Shown here: piece after piece, positions 29,555 through 38,604 of the stretch
How positions within the stretch are numbered: position 1 is the stretch's first letter
Layout of the letters: each line of letters starts with the position of its first letter
Assembly (NCBI GenBank): GCA_020055645.1
Contig: CM034546.1
Span: 85,622,001 to 85,686,000, forward strand
Reading direction: 5' to 3'
Length of the DNA stretch: 64,000 bases
Source of the DNA: Tomocerus qinae
Taxonomy: Eukaryota > Arthropoda > Collembola > Entomobryomorpha > Tomoceridae
Translations under genes and position numbers: made by a program
The notes under the pieces: generated by a model
Told to the model about the DNA's origin: nothing
What the model saw: the letters and a program-made list of their open reading frames with translations, nothing else
The model's database searches: none

Positions 29555-29785
29555 CAGCCATGTCCTCTCGTGCATGTAGACAACTCCCTGGATGAGTCAT
29601 CGCTTCTTGTGCATGTTCAGACATGTACTGGGGGCACTTCTTGTGTACATTCGTGTTCAGACAACTGCCACTCCCTGGATGAGTCATCACTTCTTGTTCA
29701 GACATGTTGCACTGTATGCACTCCTAGTGTAATTTCATGTTCAGACAACTCCCTGGGTGATGCGTCATCATTCTGTAACATCAAG
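29555..29785. repeat. imperfect 80-100-bp repeats before the CxxC array
   Basis: Three occurrences of GACAACTCCCTGG, GATGAGTCATC and TTCAGACATGT-type blocks. The frame leading into the first CxxC gene is open through them, but the composition looks repeat-driven. Confidence 0.6.
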
Positions 29786-29797
29786 TCAGTCATTATT

Positions 29798-29985
29798 ATG
29801 GATGATTGGTATAAACTTTGCATGATATTTCCTCATCTCCCTGACTATCTGTACACTACTGAAGAGAGTCCTAGAATTTGCCACTACTGACATTGTTTGA
29901 AATCTATTATTCACACCTTTGACAACGGTATTGATATTTGCGATACTTGTCATCATTACCGTATTCATTTACACTATAAATATTT
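29798..29985 (+). pseudogene. CxxC array, copy 1 with TGA at the second cysteine
   Basis: ATG at 29798; MDDWYKLCMIFPHLPDYLYT leads to RICHY followed by TGA (29888-29890) and then HCLKSIIHTFD...DICDTC in the same frame. Aligned with copies 2 and 3 (CQFC, CSYC), the TGA stands exactly where they have the second Cys of the first CxxC pair. The frame then stays open to 30265 and runs through copy 2. Either a TGY-to-TGA mutation killed the gene, or TGA is decoded (Sec or Cys). No RNA evidence is available here. Confidence 0.5.
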
Positions 29986-30079
29986 GAGCGATGGCGTTCC
30001 TGGAACTTTGGTAATATTTTTTGTAAATTTATGTTTTAAAAGCAATATTTTGATAGTATTTTATTTTAATAGGAATCAG

Positions 30080-30265
30080 ATGCGTTTAGTGTACCCTGAT
30101 CTGCCGGCCCATTTACAGACTACTACAAGGAATCCTCCCACCGAGACATGTCAATTTTGTGAGGAAAGCAAGTCTGTTATGCACAAGTTGGACAATGAGA
30201 GTATTTGTGAAATATGTTTTGTAAATAGAATGAAATTAATTGTCTTTATCATTGCCTTAACATAA
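30080..30265 (+). CDS. CxxC array, copy 2
   Basis: 61 residues: an LVYPDLPAHLQTT opening, CQFC, then SVMHKLDNESICEIC and a hydrophobic end. The two CxxC pairs, 19-20 residues apart, suggest a small zinc ribbon. The frame is open upstream into copy 1. Its stop overlaps the start of copy 3 as TAATG. Confidence 0.55.
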   Translation: MRLVYPDLPAHLQTTTRNPPTETCQFCEESKSVMHKLDNESICEICFVNRMKLIVFIIALT

Positions 30266-30453
30266 TGGAAGCTTGGAACGATCTTTGTCAGGAATTTCCA
30301 TTCCTGCCCAAACATATATATACCACTACTTTTGACAAATGTAGTTACTGCGACTTGTATAAGTTTGTAATACATAGATTAGATGATGAAACTAACATTT
30401 GCGAACATTGTCTTGAGTTGAAAATTCTTATGTTTATGCTTCTATATGTTTAA
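30265..30453 (+). CDS. CxxC array, copy 3
   Basis: 62 residues: MEAWNDLCQEFPFLPKHIYT, CSYC, FVIHRLDDETNICEHC, hydrophobic tail. It is the most complete member: W..L...FP.LP..IYTT, CxxC, IHRLDD, CxxC. It starts within the stop of copy 2, an arrangement typical of compact viral gene blocks. Confidence 0.6.
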   Translation: MEAWNDLCQEFPFLPKHIYTTTFDKCSYCDLYKFVIHRLDDETNICEHCLELKILMFMLLYV

Positions 30454-30484
30454 TAAATCATTCACTCCGTAAAACTCCGTCATC

Positions 30485-30625
30485 ATGAATCCTTTGGATA
30501 CAAAAATTATGTGTCATCAAAAGAAAAGTGGAGATGTGGTTCGCATTACCCTGACATTTGACGACTCCAATAATATCATATCATCAAATCTTTCTGATTA
30601 TATCAATCAATTTGCATTATAATAC
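30485..30625 (+). CDS. small ORF between CxxC copies
   Basis: 46 codons from ATG 30485 (MNPLDTKIMCHQKKSGDVV...), ending TAA. No domain recognised. It lies in the gap between copies 3 and 4 in the same orientation, 29 nt after copy 3. Could be real or chance. Confidence 0.3.
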
Positions 30626-30667
30626 ATTTCATTTGCAATTTCTAACATATTTGTTTGTAATTGCAGC

Positions 30668-30829
30668 CCTCTGCTATGGCTTATCATAAATTCATGTAAT
30701 GACAGATGCCAGTATTGTCTTGAAGTAAAACAACTTCTGCAACGTTATGAAAATGCAGACGAATTATGCTTTCGTTGCCGTTTACTTAGCATATTAATGC
30801 CACTCATTGAAAAAAATCATTTATGTTAA
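30668..30829 (+). CDS. CxxC array, copy 4 (possible 3' exon)
   Basis: An open frame beginning right after a good splice acceptor (TTTGTAATTGCAG) and lacking an ATG: SCNDRCQYCLEVKQLL, then DELCFRCRLLSILMPLI, stop near 30829. It has the same paired CxxC layout with 17 residues between. It reads as a terminal exon, with the donor unassigned. Confidence 0.4.
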   Translation, partial: PLLWLIINSCNDRCQYCLEVKQLLQRYENADELCFRCRLLSILMPLIEKNHLC

Positions 30830-31119
30830 AGCCGGCCGGCTATTATTATTGAAAACCAATTGTTATAAAACAATTATGATAATAAAGATTGAAAAAACTT
30901 AAATAACTTGCGTACAAGGCTTATTAACATAGACAAACCTTATTCAAACAAACAGACATCCTATGTTGTTGGAAATCATTAACAAACATATACTAATGGC
31001 AATAAACATTGAAACTTATTAAAACAACTTAGCAAAATTAAAAAACAAATCTTGATTGAAATACCTAACAAACATTGAAAAACTTCTAAAAGTAACAAAC
31101 ATCTTATACAATTTCCTAT

Positions 31120-31256
31120 AACATAGAAAAACATCGAACCTTATTCAAACAAACATAGAAAAACATTAACCTTAGTCAAACAAACATAGAAAAACATTAA
31201 CCTTAGTCAAACAAACATAGAAAAACATTAACCTTAGTCAAACAAACATAGAAAAA
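31120..31256. repeat. 31-bp tandem repeat, four units
   Basis: Unit contains AACCTTAGTCAAACAAACAT and GAAAAACATT; non-coding, between the CxxC array and the minus-strand gene. Confidence 0.85.
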
Positions 31257-31433
31257 GTAGTTATAACAAACAAATCTTATGTTAATGGAAATAATTAACA
31301 AACATTGAAAATTTCTTAAAAAGTAACACACATTGAAAAATTCTTAAAAAGTAACAACATTATTTATAACAAACAAATCTTGATGGAAGGAAATTAAAGA
31401 AAACAACACTGCCAACATTATAGCCGCATATAG

Positions 31434-31856
31434 TCATATCTTTACCTTGCGTTGTCTTGTCTTCTTTGGTGGCTCTGACGTCCACACAATCCAGTTTTCA
31501 GGCTTGTTGCAGCCTGCTTGAGGATTGTATTTACCTTTCTTTTTGTATGCTTCAGTCCTCGCTTTCTTAAGTTCCTCGCTGTGTTTGTGAAAGGAATTCT
31601 CACACATGGGCTTGTCCCTATTGTTGACGTTCCATATAGCCGCTTGATTGGAGAGCCATTCCAGATTTGCTCCAACATTTTGAAGCCTATCTGGTAGCGG
31701 CAGAACGATGAAGACATTAGCCCTGCAACATAAAAAATTTAACATCTTCAACATAGAAAAAATTTCATATATGGAGCATAGAAAACATCTACAAACTGAT
31801 ACTTACGTTTCTATTGTGGGAGACAGTTTTACCAATCTTCTGTACATATTAGACAT
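31434..31856 (-). CDS. predicted two-exon basic protein, 112 residues
   Basis: Exon 1 is 31856-31807 and exon 2 is 31722-31434, with a GAAAC/GTAAGT donor and a TTTATGTTGCAG acceptor (84-nt intron). Splicing preserves the frame. The product has a hydrophobic segment (ANVFIVLPLPDRLQNVG), then WLSNQAAIWNVNNRD, and a basic tail (PPKKTRQRKVKI). The frame is also open upstream of the ATG to about 31965, including CKDC, where a possible acceptor CTACTTAG occurs, so a longer protein with another exon is possible. No family recognised. It is divergent from the PolB fragment. Confidence 0.5.
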
Positions 31857-31964
31857 TATGCCTTCCAGTGATGGTGCTTCTGAAAAGTCGCTATCGGGGT
31901 AGTGTATATATGGTTCACCGTTGATGTGACAGTCCTTGCAGTTTTGGGATCCATCCGAGTAGCG

Positions 31965-32849
31965 GAACTAAGTAGTGAAAAGCTTTTACGAAAGCCCACC
32001 TATAACACCAAATACATTGTTAACGAAAATTTAAGTGTCTTCCAGATGAATCCTACCATCCATCGATACGATAATCCTGGTTTAATTGGTATGAATATAT
32101 TGAACAACTCCAAGGTATACCTTTACTCTTTCTACTATAGCATACTGTCTCCCCGCTTCTTATCCTGTAAGCTTATACACGCAGACATTGATAGTGTGCT
32201 AGTAAAGGCTGTGATTAAAGAAGGGGAAACTGTTGTAGATGCCTTAAAAAATTTGACTCCATGGATGGACTACAGTACCATAGACAAGAATAGTGCGTAT
32301 GGATGCCTTTACAACGACGATAACAAAGGAATACTAGGATAATTCCGTCTTGAATTTGATGGAAAGCGACTTTTAGAAGTGGTTTCTTTGAAGACAAAGA
32401 CATACTTTTGTCTAATCGAAGATGGCACTCAGAGCCTGAAGGTTAGAGGTGTTGCAAAAGCTGGAAAGAAATCCCTTAATCATCAGCTGTTCAAGGACAC
32501 TGTGTTGTACGGCCTTGTAACTTATTGTATTATGACACGCATCATGAGTAAAGAGCAGAAACTTTACACCGTTGTCACTGAAAAACGTAGCCCACATTCA
32601 TTCAGCATGCATCGATACCTTCTCAGTGATCGTATTCACTCCGCTCCGTTTGGATTTTCTCCAGAGCAGCTCGAGGAATACATTAGAATGTATAACAAAC
32701 CACGTAGTGAAGAAATGAATTGCGATATGCCGCATAATGATCATCCTTATGCAATGATTGGTAACTCATCGGATCATCATACTGATCACACCTACGCTCG
32801 TCCCTATAAAGGAGTGATATTCAACGATAATTTAATAGTCGAGCTCTAG
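31965..32849 (+). pseudogene. family-B DNA polymerase, C-terminal fragment
   Basis: The frame carries the region after motif B (NPGLIGMNILNNSKVYLYSF), motif C with both aspartates (LIHADIDSVLV), and the downstream LEVVSLKTKTYF and KVRGVAKAGK, as in protein-primed PolB of Polinton-like viruses, ending with thumb sequence. One in-frame TAA at 32340-32342 interrupts it, probably a changed Lys codon. The exonuclease, TPR1 and motif A/B parts are missing; upstream sequence is occupied by the minus-strand gene. It therefore cannot encode a working polymerase. Confidence 0.65.
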
Positions 32850-32851
32850 CC

Positions 32852-33472
32852 ATGGAGGCGGACTTAAACCTTAAGTGGGCCTTCGGAGCACTGTGTTGTG
32901 GATCATCACAGGCCGGCAAAACAACATTAATCCTAGAACTAATAAGAAGGCGTAGAGAAATTCTAAGTGTTGAAGTTAAGCGTATAATATACGTATATAA
33001 GTACTGGCAAAGTAAGTTTGATAGTGTAGATGATGTAGAATTTATGAATTCCTTGAGTGAGCTTAACGTTGAAGACTTGGAAGAATATACCTTAGTCATT
33101 ATAGATGACCAGATGAACAATCTAGAAACTTCATTTAATAAGCAAATAACAGATATTTACTGTAATGGTATACATCACAATAACATTAGTGTCATTTGTT
33201 TACTACAAAACCAATTTTGCAAAAATATGAGAGACGTTTCAGTTAATTGTACATACATATTTTTGGGAGGATTCGTGAGAGATGTTAATATAGTTAAATA
33301 CTTGGCGCGGCAAACGCATCCGGGAAAAACAGATTTTGTGGAGGCCGCTTACGACCTGTGTATGAGAAAGCTCTACTCCTTTCATATATTTGACTTTAAC
33401 CTATCTACCCCTCCCAACTTTAGGCTCACAAGTAGCCTATTTCCAGAGGAAGCTGAGGTTTATTTGCCATAA
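32852..33472 (+). CDS. genome-packaging ATPase (FtsK/HerA type) of the second element
   Basis: 206 residues, intact, starting 2 nt after the PolB stop. Walker A is GSSQAGKTT at about residues 17-25; Walker B is YTLVIIDDQM near 77-86. ICLLQNQFCKNMRDVS and the terminal SSLFPEEAEVYL align with the Polinton ATPase at 16.05 kb, but overall similarity is low, so the two elements belong to different lineages. It would translocate viral DNA, yet no capsid gene is present here. Confidence 0.75.
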   Translation: MEADLNLKWAFGALCCGSSQAGKTTLILELIRRRREILSVEVKRIIYVYKYWQSKFDSVDDVEFMNSLSELNVEDLEEYTLVIIDDQMNNLETSFNKQITDIYCNGIHHNNISVICLLQNQFCKNMRDVSVNCTYIFLGGFVRDVNIVKYLARQTHPGKTDFVEAAYDLCMRKLYSFHIFDFNLSTPPNFRLTSSLFPEEAEVYLP

Positions 33473-33747
33473 TAATAATGGACTCCATTATTGGATGAAC
33501 GTCAGTTTTTGTCCGCTCTTGTAGAGAGCAAGACGTCTAAAAGAAGAACTCTTGTGGGGTTGGGTGGGGGGTGTATCGGGTTCCCCCATAGCGAGACTAA
33601 ATCCAGATATCCTTGGAATTTTGGCAAGTAAAAGGGGGGAAAATGGGAGCGGAACCCCGAAAATTCAAATTTTTCACGTGACAGGGCTCTCAACCAATCA
33701 GAGAACGCTATTTTAATCATAGACAATCAACTAAGACACTAATCACG
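33473..33747. other. non-coding 3' part of the second element
   Basis: GC-richer segment with a GGGGTTGGGTGGGGGGTG run; no gene seen. Confidence 0.3.
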
Positions 33748-33866
33748 GGGAATTAGCATAGGCACTTTGTGACGGTGTTAGAATGGGGAATTTTCATAGG
33801 CACTTTGTGACGGTGTTAGCATGGTGATTTAGCTTGTAGGCACTTTGTGACGGTGTTAGCATGGGG
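33748..33866 (+). repeat. three spaced copies of the same 25-bp direct repeat
   Basis: Same unit and orientation as at 28.1 kb. Confidence 0.85.
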
Positions 33867-34059
33867 AAATGGTAATTGTTAATTTCGCTATGCTTGTAAC
33901 ACTGTCACAATAGTCGACAAGGGCCATATAAAGAAGATGAGATGATGATACCAGAAGTAAACATCCAAAGATGCAGATGCTGTGTGGTGACGTTATAATT
34001 TTAAAACGTGGAGTAGACACAATGTGAAGTCGTAGCGCAGGTCTCGAAGGGGAAGAAAA

Positions 34060-34165
34060 TAACGAGTATTAGCCTCGGCTTATATTCGCTGGCTCCTCCC
34101 CTTTTTGTACCAGTTGTCCATGGTGCCACTTACCATGGTGCCACTTTCCATGGTGTCACTTAGCC
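34060..34165. repeat. right TIR of the 6.5-kb element
   Basis: Contains CGAGTATTAGCCTCGGCTTA and TTATATTCGCTGGCTCCTCC, the inverted match to the left TIR. Confidence 0.8.
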
Positions 34166-34768
34166 GGACACGCTATGAAACTATGCCAACGGGTAATTTA
34201 CTACAGGAAGCAAAACAATAGATGCAAACCACGGAGCTCTTGCATCGTAGGTGGTAGATATTGAGTGGTATGAATAAGGTCTACATTTTGCTTTTACTTA
34301 AAGTTTTTGAAGTAAAAGGTTCATTTGGTGTGAATAAAATATTAGCAATTACTTTTGCTTGGACTTAATCTAGGAGTAAAAGTATTTGCTAATTTGCATG
34401 AAGTATTTACTACCGTTAGAAGTAAATACTACATTTAGGTATGAATGATATCTTGAATTTACTTCCACTTTGAGTATTAGCTTCAAACATTTGAAGCTTC
34501 TCCGATAGCAACTTCACCTTTTACTTCCCCACGCGAAAGGGTAGGATTAGTACGATTCACGATTAATTTTCTAAAGTAACTCATAGATATTTCTGACCGT
34601 TTACTTATATCCATGACCACGAAATTGCATTTGTGAATTGAAGAGTATAGATGTGATTCGTTGGTGGTCTCTGATTGGCTGAGTCATAGTAACCAATTTT
34701 TGTTCTGTACAAAATTAAGAAGTAAATTCTACAATTGCAAAGTATTTGCTTGACAGTAAAAGTTTTCT

Positions 34769-35896
34769 GGCTGCTGCAAGTTGGCAGACCCGAGTCGGTT
34801 ATACCGAACCGACCGGCATAACCGACCGACCCAACCGACCGACCGACCGACCAACCCAACCAACCGACCGACCGACCGACCAACCCAACCAACCGACCGA
34901 CCGACCGACCAACCCAACCAACCGACCGACCCGATATAATAACGGCTGAATTTAGGCAGCGGTACTTTGTTGCCACTGTCCCGCTGTTGCCGCTGGGAGG
35001 TTTAGGGGGTTAGCGGCGACAACATAATAGCGGAGACAGTGGCAACAGCGGCGACACAGCTAAAACCACTAGCGGCAACAGAGACACATTAATCTGATTT
35101 CCTCTGTTGCCGCTAAACCTAATATAAGCCAGTGAATTGCTGCTCTGAGCTCAATGCTCAACAGCGGCAACAGAGGATATCAGATTAATGTGTCGGCTGA
35201 ATTTAGGCACGGGGTTCTCGTTGCCTCAATTGCCCCCGTTGCCCCATGCTTAGCCACTTTACCTATTACTTTAATATGTTGCCTCCCGTTACATTGTAAT
35301 ATGTACTATGTAATATGTACAACCTAATAAAAAATAAACTGTTTTATTGTTAATGCATAACAAAAATGTAGCATGTTTATTTTTAATTAGGTTAGGTCAA
35401 AAAAGAGGCAAAAATAGTGACGGGAGGCAAATGGAAAAGACGATAGGTTAACTGGCTTAACTCGGGGCAACGGGGGCAATAGAAGTAACGAGATCCCGCT
35501 GCCTAAATTCAGCCAATGTGTCTCTGTTGCCGCTGGTCAGTGTTACCGCTAGTGGTTTTAGCTGTGTCGCCGCTAGTGTATTTAACTGAGTCGCCGCTAG
35601 TGAATTTTGCGTGTCGCCGCTAGTGGTTGTACCGTGTCGCCACTGTCTCCGCTATTATGTTGTCGCATGGTTGTCGCCGCTAACCCCCAAACCTCCCAGC
35701 GGGGACAGTGGCAACAAAGTACCGCTGCCTAAATTCAGCCGTTATTATATCGGGTCGGTCGGTCGGTTGGTTGGGTTGGTCGGTCGGTCGGTCGGTCGGT
35801 TGGGTCGGTCGGTTGTGCCGGTCGGTTGTGCCGGTCGGTTGTGCCGGTCGGTTCGGTATAACCGACCCGACTCGGGTCTGCCAACTTGCAGCAGCC
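34769..35896. mobile_element. 1.13-kb foldback element with 9-bp target duplication
   Basis: Ends GGCTGCTGCAAGTTGGCAGA and its reverse complement. AAGTTTTCT flanks both sides (34760-34768 and 35897-35905). Arms contain (CCGA)n runs, then GGCTGAATTTAGGCAGCGG and GTTGCCGCTG blocks in mirror order. 9-bp duplications suit Mutator-like transposition. No coding capacity: the repeat-derived ORFs (GRSVGWVG) are spurious. A second MITE is nested inside. Confidence 0.8.
35195..35511. mobile_element. nested hAT-type MITE with 8-bp target duplication
   Basis: Starts GGCTGAATTTAGGCA and ends TGCCTAAATTCAGCC. AATGTGTC flanks both sides. It contains a TTAGGTCAAAAAAGAGGCAA block also found in the copy at 53.2 kb and in a related stretch at 27.9-28.0 kb. 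Confidence 0.8.
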
Positions 35897-36230
35897 AAGT
35901 TTTCTTTTATTCATTCGATTTGAAGCAAAATTAAATGCTTTTGCTTCTACCTTTTACTTCAAGTCTAGACCTTTTACTTATACGTTTTACTTTGTAGTAA
36001 ATACTTATTCTTATTCATACCAATCATTGTCTCACGTCCCGTAGTAAAATTTTAGCTGTTACCATCGTTACCAAAAAGTTCCCATGTATAATCAGAAAAA
36101 AATTATTCCGGGATTTTGGTAAGTAGTAAAAATATAACAAAAATTCCATTAAAAAGAAGAAAGAAAATGAGGGAGATAATGAGGCGCCTTTTTTGAATTT
36201 GTTTCGGCAAATGTGAACAAAAATTCAAGA

Positions 36231-36378
36231 AATGACTGGTTGAATACGATAAGGGGGTTAGATTTTTTGTAAACAAATTGTAAACAAACACCAGCTACTT
36301 TAATACACACAACTTATTAGGGTTACTAAGGTATTTATCCTATGAAAATATCTAACCCCCTTGTCGTATTCAAGCAGT
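36231..36378. mobile_element. 148-bp MITE/hairpin
   Basis: TGACTGGTTGAATACGATAA with GGGGGTTAGAT at the left; ATCTAACCCCC, TTGTCGTATTCAAGCAGTCA at the right. Confidence 0.75.
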
Positions 36379-36730
36379 CAAATATCTCTTACACAGGGTT
36401 GTATATTGTCCGGACCAAGGTGAGTGAAATTGTCATGGTAATGGGCTTCTGAATAAAGGTGATGAAAATTTGAAATCCTGTGAAATAGGCCACGGGAACA
36501 GGGTCTTATGGGGCACGGGAACAGGAGAGGAATGAGGGGATGAGTGCCGGAGATATAGGCAAAATAAATGTGATTAAAACGCTTTAAACTTAGATCTGTA
36601 GAGTTTTGCACTGATGAGAGGTGTAACTGAAATCATTGTGATCCAATTGTTCGACTATTTCTAACTAATAGCTAGCATAATCCCATGTTTGATTTAGTAA
36701 GCTAAACTCATGACAGTTTCAACGATAATG
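36379..36730. other. non-coding stretch
   Basis: No gene or strong repeat seen. Confidence 0.25.
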
Positions 36731-37122
36731 GGAAGCAGGTGTGCAGTGCAGGGTTGTAATAATTCCGGAGCTCTCAAGATACTATTCACTTGATCCCGAA
36801 AGAGGACAATAAGCTGGAAACACGAAAATCATAGATTGAATTCATTTCAGTTGACGATCAACCTAGCAAAAATTTAATTAACTATGGCATATGTAGTTTG
36901 CATTTCACAGACATTGATTACAAACAGACCGGGAATAAAAGGAAGTTACACCAGTTTGTAGTTTCAATAATAAAGAGATATTGCGTAGGGTATTCGGTAA
37001 ATTCGTCTGAAACGTTTTCGACAATTGACAAAGGTGAACTCGATAATTACAAAGGTGATCTCGATAATTACAATGTCAATCTCGATAATTACAATGGTGA
37101 ACTCGATAATTACAAAGGATGA
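36731..37122 (+). pseudogene. THAP zinc-finger remnant followed by a 7-residue repeat
   Basis: ATG at 36731 gives MGSRCAVQGCNNSG (the C-x4-C pair of a THAP domain), then a TGA. In a shifted frame follow IPKED, a stop, then NYGICSLHFTDIDY (the C-x2-H pair) and RKLHQFVV in place of the usual AVPTIF-like motif. THAP domains bind DNA in P-element-type transposases and host factors. The frame then runs into four 21-nt units encoding GELDNYK-like heptads (37030-37115). Frameshift plus stop make it a pseudogene. Confidence 0.55.
37030..37118 (+). repeat. 21-bp tandem repeat, four units
   Basis: Unit like GGTGAACTCGATAATTACAA; phase-preserving, so it could have been coding. Confidence 0.75.
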
Positions 37123-37344
37123 TTCGACAATTACGAATGAGGTGCAAATGTTATTATTATATCTTGATTTTATTTCAATTATATTAACATAAACAGCTCA
37201 ATTCCCATCAGTTACAATAGTAATTTATCAATTTTTAATTTTTAACAGTTTTGTGTTTCTTACTATTAAATTCAAGGTACCATAGCCAATATAAAATCAA
37301 ACTTCCATAGTCAAATTCTTATTTTTACAAACATTCCATGCATA

Positions 37345-37845
37345 TTATATGGCCTTATTCTCATCTTTACTACTGTCTTCGTCTGAAGCTTTTGCAATAA
37401 TTTTATTCCTTTTTATAATCTTTCTGTCACAACTATCTAGTAAATGAGCTATTGCAGCACAATAGCGTTGAGTGTCAATAGTATTGTAAGTTTCAATTAC
37501 TTTTCTAATTCTACTGTCTAATACAGAGTATTTACTGTTGGGTACCTTCCATAAACCAGCATCTATTCTTTTCACTGCTAAGTACCACTTGTTTTCTTCT
37601 AATTGGAGTTTCTCATTAAATAAAAATAATTATATTTAATATAATTACCTTGCTGGATCCGGTACATGAGTGTGTTCCCTTGAGACTTCTAAACCACCAC
37701 CCTCGCTGTAAATCGCTCTGCTGTTACAAATTTTCTCCTTTTCACACCGCCAATAACTAACTGCGCCGCTATTATTGGAGTTAATGTAGACATAACCCCC
37801 ATAGGCCAATTTTTTACCTCCTCTTTGTGATTCGATTTGATTCAC
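37345..37845 (-). pseudogene. FLYWCH-type zinc-finger gene fragment
   Basis: The frame at 37845-37645 encodes SQRGGKKLAYGGYVYINSNN, YWRCEKEKICNSRAIY and EHTHVPDPA: the FLYWCH pattern G..L...GY.Y, W.C....C..R, H.H. A following minus-strand frame (to 37345) reads WYLAVKRIDAGLW and then RRKVIETYNTIDTQRY-like helices, ending in an acidic tail. A GTAATT donor after PDPAR suggests an intron, but no acceptor gives a matching phase. No ATG opens the frame (a TGA directly precedes it). FLYWCH domains occur in Mutator-like transposases and chromatin proteins. Confidence 0.5.
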
Positions 37846-38604
37846 TCATTTTGATGATTCCAGTTCAGCTGCAACTGGCGTAAAGAACGTCTACGAATAG
37901 TTGACTGCTATATTTAAACGTTGCGACAATGAAGAACGCGATCAATTGAAACTATTAAGCAATTCTTCGAACAAGGCGCCCGTAAAGCCCATGGAACTAA
38001 AGTACCATCCGCTAATTCGCAACAAAGTCGCTCCCGATCTCGGCCAATCTCGGGTCCAGTTCCGGATCGCACAAGAAATCGCACATTATCTGCTGACATG
38101 GAAAATGTAGAGTACAATTGCGAGGAACAATGCTACATTAAAAATATCGTCAAGAAATCTCATCATAATAAAGGGTCGTTAAAATCCAAAAGTTGTCCGC
38201 AGAAAATAGACAAAAAAACAGTCGTCTGAACACGACGATGAAAAGTGAAAAACGGGAAGCTTTACTTTTACTCTCAACTCGTAGTCTTCCGAAACAAAAA
38301 CAGAGCAAATCTCGAATTGTTTTGTTAACATGTTTTGACCGTTTTTAGTCAATTTTTAGGGGATGTTGGGCCTTTTTGGGTGCATTTCAGACTCGTGTTA
38401 GCCTATTTTCGAGGCCGGCCAGACCCCGTGTTGGACCAACCTGACCGGCCTGGTGGGAATGTCTGACTGCATCTGTACGGTCTAACAATGACGGAAAATT
38501 TCTAAGAGATTATCGGGATTATAGAGAAAATCTGGATTTTCCGTCATTCAAATCAAATGAAAATCTATTTCTCAACTTGATCGACGCTATATAGCTCTAG
38601 AAGA
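37846..38604. other. uncertain region with Arg/Ser-rich open frames
   Basis: A plus-strand frame open from about 37927 to 38229 encodes SRSRSRPISGPVPDRTRN but has no early ATG. The first part may be a retroelement fragment. No firm gene. Confidence 0.25.

Larger units (their letters stand above)
27640..34170. mobile_element. second virus-like element (PolB fragment, ATPase, CxxC genes) with TIRs
   Basis: About 6.5 kb bounded by inverted repeats of roughly 120 bp: 27648-27769 and 34060-34165. Shared blocks include GTGGCACCATGGTAAGTGGC, GGAGGAGCCAGCGAATATAA and GCCGAGGCTAATACTCG. Inside, next to both ends, is a direct repeat TAGGCACTTTGTGACGGTGT (four and three copies). Genes: a spliced minus gene, a plus-strand CxxC array, a spliced minus gene, PolB C-terminus and packaging ATPase. 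No integrase, capsid or protease is visible. It resembles a deleted Polinton- or adintovirus-like genome. No target duplication could be defined. Confidence 0.65.
34258..36025. mobile_element. possible outer TIR element holding the foldback
   Basis: TGGTATGAATAAG near 34268 and CTTATTCATACCA near 36010 are inverted, and both sides are rich in AAGTAAAAGG-type motifs. Arms diverge quickly; no target duplication found. Confidence 0.35.

Noticed and set aside
34605-35934. ORFs rich in GRSVGWVG or TDRPTQPTD
   Set aside because: Translation of the (CCGA)n arms of a foldback; no domain, mirrored on both strands.
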